Positions 13,328 to 21,607 of a stretch of DNA of 28,681 bases are shown piece by piece; position 1 is the stretch's first letter; each line of letters begins with the position of its first letter. Source of the stretch: an uncultured Clostridia bacterium (GTDB taxonomy: Bacteria; Bacillota; Clostridia; Oscillospirales; Ruminococcaceae); NCBI GenBank assembly GCA_947631585.1, contig CANRLY010000004.1, forward strand, positions 1 through 28,681. Direction: 5' to 3'. The notes beneath the pieces were generated by a model. The model searched no databases. It was not told the origin of the DNA and saw only the letters and a program-made list of their open reading frames with translations. The position numbers and the translations under genes are program-made.

Positions 13328-13804
13328 ATGTCAAAGAAACTGGTCGCATATTTTTCAGCTCAGGGGATAACCGCAAAGGTGGCGAAAAATCTTGCGGTAC
13401 AGGCAGGGTGCGATATTTTCGAGATAAAGCCTGAGACTCCCTACACTGCCGGAGACATCAGGTGGACCAATCCGCTTGCCCGTTGCAACAAAGAGAAGAT
13501 CTCCAAAAAGGACGTACCCATCGCCGACAAGATCAGGAACTTTTCAGATTACGACGTGGTATTCATCGGATTTCCCATATGGTATTTTTCTGCGCCGAAC
13601 ATAATTTTCACGTTTTTGAAAAGTTACGACTGGGCAGGCAAAAAGATAGCTTTATTTGCGACTTCGGGCGGCAGCGACATAAGCAAGGCTGCCGAAAAGG
13701 TATCGTCTCAGCTGGGCGGAAGCGGAGAAGTAGTTGCCTCGAAGCTTTTCACGCCTGCGGTCACAAAAGCCGACCTGAAGCAGTGGGCGGAAAGTATCGG
13801 ATAG
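13328..13804 (+). CDS. flavodoxin-like protein
   Basis: 158 residues of the short flavodoxin fold. KKLVAYFSAQGITAKVAKNL is the N-terminal beta strand and FMN-phosphate loop (canonical T/S-x-T-G-x-T altered to S-A-Q-G-I-T); IGFPIWYFSAPNIIFTFL and ALFATSGGSD are the later flavin-contact loops (W and G-G-S). This resembles the group annotated as flavodoxin/NAD(P)H-dependent FMN proteins rather than classic electron-carrier flavodoxins. It likely binds FMN and carries electrons or reduces quinone-like compounds in the cytosol. GAAGGAGG precedes the ATG. The stop is followed by a large cloverleaf palindrome that probably ends transcription. Confidence 0.88.
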   Translation: MSKKLVAYFSAQGITAKVAKNLAVQAGCDIFEIKPETPYTAGDIRWTNPLARCNKEKISKKDVPIADKIRNFSDYDVVFIGFPIWYFSAPNIIFTFLKSYDWAGKKIALFATSGGSDISKAAEKVSSQLGGSGEVVASKLFTPAVTKADLKQWAESIG

Positions 13805-13815
13805 CCGTCATCAGA

Positions 13816-13933
13816 CCCGACCCCGGCAAGCGGAGCTTTCAGCTCCGCTTATTTTAAAAGGCGTTTCGCAATGCGAAACGCCTTTTAAAATGCCCAGCCG
13901 CCGCTAACGCGGCGGCTGGGCGCCGGGGTCGGG
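13816..13933. repeat. cloverleaf (four-way-junction) palindrome 2
   Basis: Closing stem of 12 bp: CCCGACCCCGGC (13816-13827) with GCCGGGGTCGGG (13922-13933). Arm 1 is 10 bp (13828-13837 with 13841-13850, loop TTC). Arm 2 is 19 bp (13851-13869 with 13873-13891, loop AAT). Arm 3 is 13 bp (13892-13904 with 13909-13921, loop TAAC). Every stem is perfect and no base is unpaired at the junction. It fills the convergent spacer between the flavodoxin-like gene and the SDR gene. Arm 2 starts ATTTTAAAA and ends TTTTAAAAT, so it could act as a two-way terminator. Confidence 0.9.
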
Positions 13934-13938
13934 CGGGT

Positions 13939-14781
13939 TTATCCGTGAAGTGTTATAGTACCGCTTCCTCCGGTCATGTAGAACGTGTCTCCTACTATCA
14001 TATCACCCATATCGCTGACCATAAATGTAGCGAGAGCTGCAATTTCTGACGGCATGGAAAAACGTCCGGCAGGGCAAGTTGCATTATATATGCTCTCGCC
14101 CTCATTTTTGCCTAGCATAGGCGTGGCAGTCGGACCAGGCGCAATGGCATTGACAATTATCCCATAAGGCAAAAGCCTGTCCGCAGCTCCCAGGGTAAAC
14201 CCCTTTACTGCCCATTTTGACATCTGGTATGGCGTCCATGCAGGACGAAGCGCCGAAGATGAGGTCACATTCAAAATATGACCCTTGATCCGATTTTCGA
14301 TCATATATTTCGCAACTGCCTGAGTCATGAAAAATGTACCCTTTGCGTTGATGTCCATAATACTGTCATATTCCTGCTCGGATATATCCAGAAGATCTGC
14401 GTGAGCAACAACTCCGGCGGAATTCACAAGAATGTCTATCCTGTTTTCCGGGAACATCTCGGCAGCGGTTTTAACCTTCTCAGGCATAGATCCAATGTCT
14501 TTAACGTTAATAACTATGTACGATAGGTCTACCCCCCCCCCGATTTTTTCGCAGCATGAGCGGAGTTTTTCTTCATTTGTTCCGGCAATTATCACCTTAG
14601 CTCCGCTTTTTAAAAAGCTTTCTGCCATGGCAAGACCTATCCCTCCGCTGCCTCCTGTGATAAGTGCGACCTTTCCTTTCAAAAGTTCCTGTGCATTTAT
14701 GGGGCTGGGGATAGGGATCTTCTTTTCAGCTTTAAATAATAAAAATGCCTTTTTTATAAATTTTTTGACCTTATTATTCAC
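13939..14781 (-). CDS. short-chain dehydrogenase/reductase with a G10 tract
   Basis: 280 residues. A classical SDR: cofactor loop TGGSGGIG (42-49), NSAG (120-123), catalytic Ser in NVTSSSA and Y185-x3-K189 (YQMSK), then the PGPTATPM segment. It has an N-terminal extension of about 35 basic residues. It would reduce or oxidise a hydroxyl/keto group with NAD(P)H. As the last gene of the polysaccharide operon, its substrate may be a sugar or the product of the MenD-like enzyme two genes upstream. The start is GTG, overlapping the end of the flippase gene by 8 nt, with AGGAAG before it. Codons for I80-GGG-V84 contain ten G in a row, so length changes would cut the protein after about 85 residues. 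Confidence 0.87.
   Translation of the reverse strand: MNNKVKKFIKKAFLLFKAEKKIPIPSPINAQELLKGKVALITGGSGGIGLAMAESFLKSGAKVIIAGTNEEKLRSCCEKIGGGVDLSYIVINVKDIGSMPEKVKTAAEMFPENRIDILVNSAGVVAHADLLDISEQEYDSIMDINAKGTFFMTQAVAKYMIENRIKGHILNVTSSSALRPAWTPYQMSKWAVKGFTLGAADRLLPYGIIVNAIAPGPTATPMLGKNEGESIYNATCPAGRFSMPSEIAALATFMVSDMGDMIVGDTFYMTGGSGTITLHG
14532..14541 (-). repeat. homopolymer tract, ten G on the coding strand
   Basis: Ten consecutive C on the + strand (G10 in the SDR coding strand), next to a run of six T. At length 10 the SDR frame is intact. Such tracts slip during replication and can switch genes on and off. Confidence 0.9.
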
Positions 14782-16237
14782 GACTTCCTGAACCTTTCTT
14801 TGCTGTTATAATATCCTTTACCTTTGATAAAATAAGTTTTCGTTTTATGATGATAGTTATTAAAAACGCTCCAAGAATAACATATCTGACTAACGGCATA
14901 TTGTATGTTATAAGTGAGATAGCTCCTGCCATAAAAATAACAGCTAAAAGCATCGCTAGTATCTTTTCTGAAAAAGGATATTCGCCGTCAAAATTTTTTC
15001 TACAGATCTTTCTCATAAATCCATAGTGAAAACACATAAAAAGAAAATAGCATATCAAAGTAGTATATCCGGCTGCAATATATCCGAATTTGTTTATAAA
15101 TACATAATTAAGAATTATATTCAGCACTGCTCCTGCCACTGTCGCTGCGGCTATATAATTCGTTTTCTCGTAATAAAACTCAAATGTTGCGAACATCGTA
15201 TATGCAAATACAAAACTTACTCCTATTGTTACAGGCGGTATGACCCATATTGCATCGCTGTAGCTCTTTGGTGCAAAAATAGCTATTACTTCCGGAGCGC
15301 ACAACATTATCATAGCCGCTACACATATCATTATGGCAAACGCCGGATAAATGATCTTTTTTATTTCTCCTATCTTCTTCTGCTTGATTTTAGAATAGAT
15401 CCACGGCTGTATCGCTTGTTCTATAGCCGTGGAAAATAATGTTATCAGCTGTGACAGCTGGTAACTCAGGCTGTAGATGCCTGCTTCGTCAGGACCGATC
15501 ATCTTTTTTATCATTATCCGGTCGGAACTGTTCAGCACCGATGTTGAAAGATAATGCGGTATCAACGGCAAATTGAATATTAAGGCATATTTCCAGAATT
15601 TCTTTGAAAAAAATGTCTTGCCTTTGCGCAACTGAGAAATAAACAGTCCCGTAAAACAAACGACCTCTACCAGCGCCAGACCAAGGATCCTTGCTGTTAC
15701 TTTGTCTTCTGCGTTCACAACAAACAGTATCCCAATGACAGGTTTAAGGACAGAGGATATTAAAGTAACAGCTACAAGGGCTTTGTATTTCAGTTCTACC
15801 CTTTGAGCTGTAGCCCAGAAATTAAACGCTGCACTGGACCATATCATAATCAGCATAGAAAGCATTTGTACTGTTGTCAGCGAAAAAATATTGTTCCAAA
15901 AGCTTCTAAAGGCTAAATATATAATTGTCCAGAAAAGAGTTAGTACAAATGAAAGCCCCTGCATCGAGGACGCAAACTTGTATCTTTCTTCACTGAATTT
16001 TACTAAGCTCTGAAGATATACTCCTGCGCAAAGTTTAAGACTGACAAAAATAGTCACTATCTCCAACCACGAATTAAATACATTAAAATTTCCGTATTCT
16101 TCAGTAGAAAGTATCCGTGTGAAGATCGGAGTGGTCAATACCGTTATTCCCTTTTGCAGGAATACACACAAGGCGAACCAGATAGGAGCACGAACTTTAT
16201 CAGAAAGAGACCGATACCAGCTGAACGGGCGTATCAT
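14774..16237 (-). CDS. Wzx-like polysaccharide flippase
   Basis: 487 residues, very hydrophobic, about 14 membrane helices, the size and profile of the polysaccharide-transport (PST/Wzx) branch of the MOP superfamily. The start region KGITVLTTPIFTRILSTEEYGNFNVF is typical (P-I-x-T-R-x-L-x-x-x-x-Y-G). Wzx proteins flip undecaprenyl-PP-linked repeat units across the membrane. The ATG overlaps the stop of the MenD-like gene by 4 nt (ATGA), and its own end overlaps the SDR start, so the three genes are translationally coupled. Together with the Wzy-like protein (19135-20358) it points to a Wzx/Wzy assembly route. I cannot tell the repeat-unit specificity. Confidence 0.9.
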   Translation of the reverse strand: MIRPFSWYRSLSDKVRAPIWFALCVFLQKGITVLTTPIFTRILSTEEYGNFNVFNSWLEIVTIFVSLKLCAGVYLQSLVKFSEERYKFASSMQGLSFVLTLFWTIIYLAFRSFWNNIFSLTTVQMLSMLIMIWSSAAFNFWATAQRVELKYKALVAVTLISSVLKPVIGILFVVNAEDKVTARILGLALVEVVCFTGLFISQLRKGKTFFSKKFWKYALIFNLPLIPHYLSTSVLNSSDRIMIKKMIGPDEAGIYSLSYQLSQLITLFSTAIEQAIQPWIYSKIKQKKIGEIKKIIYPAFAIMICVAAMIMLCAPEVIAIFAPKSYSDAIWVIPPVTIGVSFVFAYTMFATFEFYYEKTNYIAAATVAGAVLNIILNYVFINKFGYIAAGYTTLICYFLFMCFHYGFMRKICRKNFDGEYPFSEKILAMLLAVIFMAGAISLITYNMPLVRYVILGAFLITIIIKRKLILSKVKDIITAKKGSGSRE

Positions 16238-17994
16238 GAAAATCCGCCTCTTTTTTTGATGAACTTCTTTATTTTCTGATATCCGGCTTCTCCGGCAACC
16301 TTTCTCACTGCGCTTTCAGCCATATTCATTAGCGTGCTGTTGCTGTTTTTCCTCATCATCGCCTGGGCTTCGTTTTCTAGCCTGCTGTCGGTAAACACTT
16401 CAAATATCACCGATTTCTCACCTATATCCGGGTCAATAAACGTATTCAGGTTTTCAAGATATTCTTGTTTTGTCGATGCGGTAATATATTTGAATCCAAG
16501 ATCTTCGGCAATATGCTTTACCAGGCATTTGGACTTTCTTCCGTTGTGACCCTCTGCCGCAATATACATATCGGCTTCATCTTCAAATATACCCGCCAAT
16601 GTCGACTTGCGCATTGTATGACCTTTGCCGTTGTTTACCAACATTATCCGCAAATTATTTTTTATATGTTTATTTCCAAGACAATTTATATCATAGAAAA
16701 ATGCCAGATCCCCTATGACACAGAAATACAGCTTTTCAGGATTTGCAAATGAAGCCCCCACGACCGATGACAAAACGCCGTCTATCCCGAATCCTCCGGT
16801 GTTAGAGTAAACCGGTATGCTTTTGTTTACTGCGTATTTATTCCATGTTTCCAGAGAATTTAATATAGCCAGATGCAACACGCAGTTTTCAGGCAGTTGC
16901 TTTAATGTCTTATCTGCCAGCCACAAACTCGAAAACGGCAATTCGATTTTTTCTCTTTCCTTTTGCTCTGACGATATAACTTTCTTATAGTATTCGTAAA
17001 AAGATGTATCACTTTCCCTGTTTTGTCCCTTTGCAGCATAATGTTTGAAAAAGCACAGCTCATCTACTTGAAAGACCGCTGAGAGTTTTTTGAATGTATC
17101 TATTATGTTACCATCGGGAGCTACTCTCCAGATCTTATCCGCCTTGATATGCAGCGAAGTTGCCGATACGTCTCCTAGGTGTATGAGCAGTCTGATTTTA
17201 GTCAGCTCGTTATTCATAAACACACTTTCCGGAACAAGACCGATCTGCACGGCGTATTTTCCTTTATAATTGCTTGTGTGGTCGCAAAGCACTATCCCAT
17301 TGTACTTTTCACAGAACAGATCGACCGCTTCAGTCAGTTCCTTGTTCCACTTAACATGGTTGCCTACGTAAACAGCTGTTTTTTCTCCCGTTATTTTTGG
17401 GAAAGCTTCCCCGGGCTGATATCTCTTGATAACACGGACCTTGGGGAGTTCTTTAACAGAAAAATCCCTGCTGTATGTGGTGGCAAGATTGATATGGACA
17501 GGACCGCCGCCGTTTCTGACAAGTTCGGTAATTGCGGCGTTTATCTTGACATTGCAGTTCCATTCTTCTTCTTCGTTATATATTGCAGGGATATCAACGC
17601 TTAATTTAACCGTGTCCCTCGGCTGCACGCTTCTGTCTATGACCTGTGCAATATTGTGTCCGACTCTGCCGGTATACTGTGTGGAGGTTATCGCCAACAC
17701 CGGAAGATGCCTGTAATATGCTTCTGTCAAAGCCGGAAAATAATTGCGTGAAGCAGTTGCTCCCGTACAGCTCAGAGCTACAGGCTCGCCTGTTTCCGCA
17801 GCAAGACCGCACGCCATATACGCAGCGGAGCGTTCGTCCATAACAGAGTACAATTCAAAATAAGGATCATTTTGAACGCTTCCTACAAACGTTACATTTG
17901 TTGTTCCGGGGCTGGTGATGATACGTCTGATACCATGTTCTTTCATTAGAGCTATCACCATTTGCACATTTTTCTCAGATGTATAATAAAACAT
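16234..17994 (-). CDS. MenD-like thiamine-diphosphate enzyme
   Basis: 586 residues. N-terminal pyrimidine-binding domain with D53-E54-R55 and GLAAETGEPVALSCTGATAS, middle domain, and C-terminal pyrophosphate domain with NTGGFGIDGVLSS (~398-410) and the metal/ThDP motif GDLAFFYDIN…NN (428-455). These match MenD (SEPHCHC synthase) more than acetolactate synthase. MenD adds a ThDP-bound succinyl-semialdehyde unit to isochorismate; no other menaquinone gene is nearby, and the gene sits inside a glycan operon, so it more likely makes an unusual sugar or a glycan substituent. There is precedent in YerE, a ThDP enzyme that builds branched sugars and is followed by a reductase. GAGGAG precedes the ATG. 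About the last 60 residues are basic and may be a membrane-associating tail. Confidence 0.8.
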   Translation of the reverse strand: MFYYTSEKNVQMVIALMKEHGIRRIITSPGTTNVTFVGSVQNDPYFELYSVMDERSAAYMACGLAAETGEPVALSCTGATASRNYFPALTEAYYRHLPVLAITSTQYTGRVGHNIAQVIDRSVQPRDTVKLSVDIPAIYNEEEEWNCNVKINAAITELVRNGGGPVHINLATTYSRDFSVKELPKVRVIKRYQPGEAFPKITGEKTAVYVGNHVKWNKELTEAVDLFCEKYNGIVLCDHTSNYKGKYAVQIGLVPESVFMNNELTKIRLLIHLGDVSATSLHIKADKIWRVAPDGNIIDTFKKLSAVFQVDELCFFKHYAAKGQNRESDTSFYEYYKKVISSEQKEREKIELPFSSLWLADKTLKQLPENCVLHLAILNSLETWNKYAVNKSIPVYSNTGGFGIDGVLSSVVGASFANPEKLYFCVIGDLAFFYDINCLGNKHIKNNLRIMLVNNGKGHTMRKSTLAGIFEDEADMYIAAEGHNGRKSKCLVKHIAEDLGFKYITASTKQEYLENLNTFIDPDIGEKSVIFEVFTDSRLENEAQAMMRKNSNSTLMNMAESAVRKVAGEAGYQKIKKFIKKRGGFS

Positions 17995-18016
17995 TCCATT
18001 TTCTCCTCTTACAATT

Positions 18017-19138
18017 TTACGAGCCGGATATTGCGCTCTCCAAAAAATCTTTGCTTTCCTGTACTTTTTTATTGACCTTGCTGTCGATCAAGTTCCATTG
18101 CTGTTCGCTTACAGAAGTAACATTTATATTATCTGATCTTTTTCTTATCCTGTCCTTTGCTCCTAACGATCTGAGCAAACTGATAAGCCTTGTTCCGTGA
18201 TTTGTGACCCATGTATTAAAGTTTTTATGAAAAATGATCGAGAACGCAGTGCAGTGGAAAGAATCTGTAAACACATATTCAGCATCTATTATGTATCCCA
18301 AAAATTCCTGCGGAGATGCTGCGTCCAGCTTATGACCATTAAAACACAAATCGGGAATGTTTAATTTATATGACATATAAGGAACATAAACTATTTTCAG
18401 TCCGGTGTATTTTGCAAACCTTTCTATCTTATCATAAATTTGCTTATCCGGCTTGATGAAATACACAAAGATATATTTATCTTTGCGGCAGGGCTTTACA
18501 GCCAACTGTTTCCAATCCTCTGCCGTAATTAAAAACACCGGATCCATAACTACCTGTATATTGCAAGAACATAACGGCTGCAAAAGTTCCTTGGTAGATC
18601 GTTCCCTTACTGATATGCTGCTATAATCTTTCAGCGCCGTCTCTGCATAAGCCTTCTGCCCATCGTCCAGTTCCGTAATACCCATACTTGCAGCATAAGA
18701 TACTTTTTTTACGCCTTCAAAGCCCTTGAGCCATAAAATGTCGTTAAATTGATTGCTTATAAGTCCCGGCCTCCATATCTGATCGCTGCCGCAGATCAGA
18801 ACATCGGCGTCGCTGACGATCTGTTTAACAGAAGTCGTGTCACATTCCGGGGTATGAGGTATTTTCTTCTCACGAAAAAGCCTGAACGCTTCATCACGAA
18901 CAGATATCTTATTTTTGACTATCAGTTTCAGCGCACGATCTGCTATAGCCTTTATTATCACCAGCGGAGACCTGAAACAATACAAGCAGAACTCCTTTAC
19001 ATCCCGTGCGGACCTGTGGTCCACTGTCTTGCAGTCATGACCCTTTGAATTGATATAATTATTTAGGGCGTAAGCCTGCAAGATCGCCCCATAATTTTTT
19101 GTCCCTTTATAATTCGTAAAAATGTAGATCTTTTTCAT
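18017..19138 (-). CDS. polysaccharide pyruvyl transferase family protein
   Basis: 373 residues of the PF04230 family. Landmarks: N-terminal YKGTKNYGAILQAYALNNYI, then CGSDQIWRPG, KVSYAASMG, SVRERSTKELL and the C-terminal TDSFHCTAFSIIF. These enzymes move pyruvate from phosphoenolpyruvate to a sugar, forming a ketal; CsaB in Bacillus does this for S-layer anchoring. Many relatives in capsule loci are not biochemically tested, so pyruvyl transfer is inferred from family. It is cytosolic or peripheral. The ATG overlaps the wzy-like gene by 4 nt (ATGA), and 22 nt separate it from the MenD-like gene. Confidence 0.85.
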   Translation of the reverse strand: MKKIYIFTNYKGTKNYGAILQAYALNNYINSKGHDCKTVDHRSARDVKEFCLYCFRSPLVIIKAIADRALKLIVKNKISVRDEAFRLFREKKIPHTPECDTTSVKQIVSDADVLICGSDQIWRPGLISNQFNDILWLKGFEGVKKVSYAASMGITELDDGQKAYAETALKDYSSISVRERSTKELLQPLCSCNIQVVMDPVFLITAEDWKQLAVKPCRKDKYIFVYFIKPDKQIYDKIERFAKYTGLKIVYVPYMSYKLNIPDLCFNGHKLDAASPQEFLGYIIDAEYVFTDSFHCTAFSIIFHKNFNTWVTNHGTRLISLLRSLGAKDRIRKRSDNINVTSVSEQQWNLIDSKVNKKVQESKDFLESAISGS

Positions 19139-20358
19139 GTTATCCTCAGCCTGATAAATTCTTTATTGTTTGAACGTTCAGTTCCAGTAAGTTCCGGCAA
19201 GTATGAAGCGATCACGATCAGACACCAGAAGAATTGTTTGTACTGAGCGGAATTTATGATCTCTCCGAAGAGAATACTGCTCACCGCAAGCAGCAGGACT
19301 CTGGCTGCCGGTTCGTTTATGTGTCTTTTTATTTGTTTGCAGAATCGCAAAATAACAATGTTGAATAATACGAACATTATTATTCCGCCTTTATATAACA
19401 TGTCCAGCAAAAGGCAATGCGGATGCAAATATGTATTATGCTGCCCGACAACCGTATATCCGGCCTGACCCACCCCAAGCAGCAAGTTATCCTTTATGAC
19501 CGTCATAGAATAATCCCACAAATATGTCCTGCCTGTAAATGTCAGGTCTTTATGCAAAATATCAACTATTATCGGTTCAAACAAATTCTGCATTCTGAAT
19601 ATAACTATCAGTATCGTGCCTATATAGAAAACTCCTATCAACACTTTTGGCTGAACTATTTTTTTTACGAACGGGATATTTATACACAAGATGCAGATCA
19701 TCATAAACGCCGCTGTGACAACTCCGGTAGCGCTCCAAACGATCAGTTCTGTTATTATAGTTATTGCGACAGAATAAATTGACCAGAACGTGAATAGCTT
19801 TTTGTATTTATATTGAGAATATACCAGCGAGATGCCTACATATGGTACAAGATTATATATAAATCCGTTATCGTAGCCCATAAACCACAGCTGTTGCTTG
19901 ATCCGCCAACTTTGATACAATCCGTTTGGAAATGCAATGATAGTTATCAGATTAATGCTGAACAACACGGCAAATGTCATCGTTAAAGAAAACAAAAACT
20001 TTTCTGGAGCTTTTTGCATACAGTAGTCAGTTAACAGGCAGACTGCCATTGCAGGTCCTATAGTGTATACAAGATATTTGTAGTCCTGGGTTTTGTGTAT
20101 AAAAGTCGAGATCGTCATGGCAAGATACATGAAGCCTATAAAAATAGTCTGCATACTTATTTTATAAGAAGGCAGAAAAACAATAAGCAGAATAATTATG
20201 ATAAAATCAAACACTACTAAAAAAGCTTCCAGAGTCTGAAGCCCGATATATTGCAATGAATCAGGTTTCAGCAGTGCGAAGATCGCAGTAAATAAGAACA
20301 AGTAATTGCAGATCACATGATCTGTTTTTGACCTTGCAGATATTTTGTTTTCCATCAT
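19135..20358 (-). CDS. Wzy-like O-antigen/capsule polymerase
   Basis: 407 residues with about 10-11 hydrophobic helices and a long loop before the C-terminal helices holding LTFTGRTYLWDYSMTVIKDN and LLGVGQAGYTVVGQHNTYLHPHCLLLD. The T-G-R-x-x-x-W and G-x-G…H-N-x-x-L pattern is the mark of the Wzy/WaaL ligase-polymerase superfamily (PF04932). It would link repeat units into a chain on the outer face of the membrane. Wzy proteins are poorly conserved, so the call rests on topology and these motifs. Two ATGs (20358 and 20355) are possible; the nearest AAGGAT lies 13 nt upstream, which is far. About 110 bp separates it from the upstream gene. Confidence 0.82.
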   Translation of the reverse strand: MMENKISARSKTDHVICNYLFLFTAIFALLKPDSLQYIGLQTLEAFLVVFDFIIIILLIVFLPSYKISMQTIFIGFMYLAMTISTFIHKTQDYKYLVYTIGPAMAVCLLTDYCMQKAPEKFLFSLTMTFAVLFSINLITIIAFPNGLYQSWRIKQQLWFMGYDNGFIYNLVPYVGISLVYSQYKYKKLFTFWSIYSVAITIITELIVWSATGVVTAAFMMICILCINIPFVKKIVQPKVLIGVFYIGTILIVIFRMQNLFEPIIVDILHKDLTFTGRTYLWDYSMTVIKDNLLLGVGQAGYTVVGQHNTYLHPHCLLLDMLYKGGIIMFVLFNIVILRFCKQIKRHINEPAARVLLLAVSSILFGEIINSAQYKQFFWCLIVIASYLPELTGTERSNNKEFIRLRIT

Positions 20359-20361
20359 ATT

Positions 20362-20439
20362 TTATATACGCATCCTTCCGATGATCTTGCTGCGATCCAA
20401 ATCAGGCTTGCCTATTGACGGAGGTACGGTGCAGCAGTA
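20362..20439 (-). pseudogene. possible C-terminal gene remnant in front of wzy
   Basis: An open stretch of about 25 codons ending TAA, 3 nt before the wzy ATG. It reads …PSIGKPDLDRSKIIGRMRI, which looks like a real protein tail, but it has no start and a stop lies just upstream (20440-20442). It could be what is left of a deleted operon gene, or chance. I do not recognise the family. Confidence 0.25.
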
Positions 20440-20469
20440 TCAGAAACAACACTTTATTTCACAATACTT

Positions 20470-21603
20470 CTATAAGATCATTTCCGCTGCCTCCCTGATA
20501 ACGCCGTGACCTCCGCAAACTTCCGAAACATGGTCTGCCGCTTTCTTAACCTCCCCCACCGCATCTTTCGGGCAGCAGGAAAAGCCCACTGCTTTTATGA
20601 CGGGAAGATCGTTCACATCGTCGCCGATGTACGCTATCTCATCGAGTGAAATATCATATTTTTCAGCCAGTTCTTGCACGACCGCCAACTTGTCTTTTAC
20701 GCCCATGTGCAGTTCGTCAAGCTTCAGCTTTTCGGCACGCCTGCGGTTCAACTCAACATTTTCACTTGTGATAATTCCGGTGATGATACCGTGTTCACGC
20801 AGCATTGCAAACGCCATTCCGTCTCTGGTGTTGAATTTTTTCAGTTCGTCGCCCTTTTCGCTGTAATACATTCCGCCGTCGGTAAGACAGCCGTCGCAGT
20901 CGGTCAGCAGCATTTTTATCTTCTTGTCAAATTTTTTTCTGCCGCGCTTTTTCATGAGCTGCTCGATAATTACCCAGTCGTTCGGCTCGTCTATCTCAAA
21001 GGCGGTATCTTCCGGCATCTCATAGGCTTTTATCCTGCCTGAGACCCTGTTTTTTGAAGAAATAAGCCGTTCTTTGCTCGTTATGTAAAACGCACCGTTT
21101 TCCATAAGATAACCGTCAAATTCCTGCCTGCGAGGGCGGTGGAACACATCGTAGTTCGCCGGCTTTGCAATGCCGTTTTCTTCTTTCCAGATAAACCTGT
21201 ACTGCCTTACCACCGAGATAACACTGTCGCAGTCGGGTTGTGAAAACAGCTCAAATCCGCCGTCTATATCCTTTGCCGTCAGCAGCGGAGAAGTTGCCTG
21301 TATGAGGATCATATTGTCAAAATCATGCTTTCCGGCAAATTCCAGCATTGCAAATTCCGTCGAAGCGGTATCGCTTGCAGACTCAGGGCTGCGGTCGATG
21401 ACCTTGACTTTCGGCATTTCAAACGCTTCAACAGCAGACTTGATAAGTCCGCTGTCGGTCGCAACATAAACTTTATCTATATACTTGCTTTCGCTTGCAG
21501 CTTTTACCGTCCAGTAAACAAGCGGTTTTCCGTTCATTTCCTTGATGTTTTTGAGCGGTATGGACTTGCTCCCTCCCCTGACGGGTATAAATGCTATATT
21601 CAT
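20470..21603 (-). CDS. neuA: CMP-nonulosonate synthetase fused to KdsC-type HAD phosphatase
   Basis: 377 residues. Residues 1-~220 are an acylneuraminate cytidylyltransferase (IPVRGGSKSIPLKNIKEMNG, ATDSG, QATSPL). Residues ~228-377 are a KdsC-like HAD phosphatase: nucleophile motif DCDGCLTDG (D235, D237), GDDVND (327-332) and the C-terminal CGGHGVIREAAE. The first domain joins a sialic-acid-like sugar to CMP; the second would remove a phosphate, most likely from the sugar 9-phosphate (or 8-phosphate) made by NeuB. The fusion resembles the domain layout of animal CMP-sialate synthetase. The ATG lies 4 nt after the NeuB stop. I cannot say which nonulosonate is used; the missing 2-epimerase hints at KDN or a phosphorylated route. 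Confidence 0.88.
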   Translation of the reverse strand: MNIAFIPVRGGSKSIPLKNIKEMNGKPLVYWTVKAASESKYIDKVYVATDSGLIKSAVEAFEMPKVKVIDRSPESASDTASTEFAMLEFAGKHDFDNMILIQATSPLLTAKDIDGGFELFSQPDCDSVISVVRQYRFIWKEENGIAKPANYDVFHRPRRQEFDGYLMENGAFYITSKERLISSKNRVSGRIKAYEMPEDTAFEIDEPNDWVIIEQLMKKRGRKKFDKKIKMLLTDCDGCLTDGGMYYSEKGDELKKFNTRDGMAFAMLREHGIITGIITSENVELNRRRAEKLKLDELHMGVKDKLAVVQELAEKYDISLDEIAYIGDDVNDLPVIKAVGFSCCPKDAVGEVKKAADHVSEVCGGHGVIREAAEMIL

Positions 21604-21607
21604 CAGC

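Noticed and set aside
16234..17994. Menaquinone biosynthesis gene menD
   Set aside because: No other men gene nearby, and the gene is coupled to a flippase in a glycan operon; the MenD likeness is kept only as a family call.
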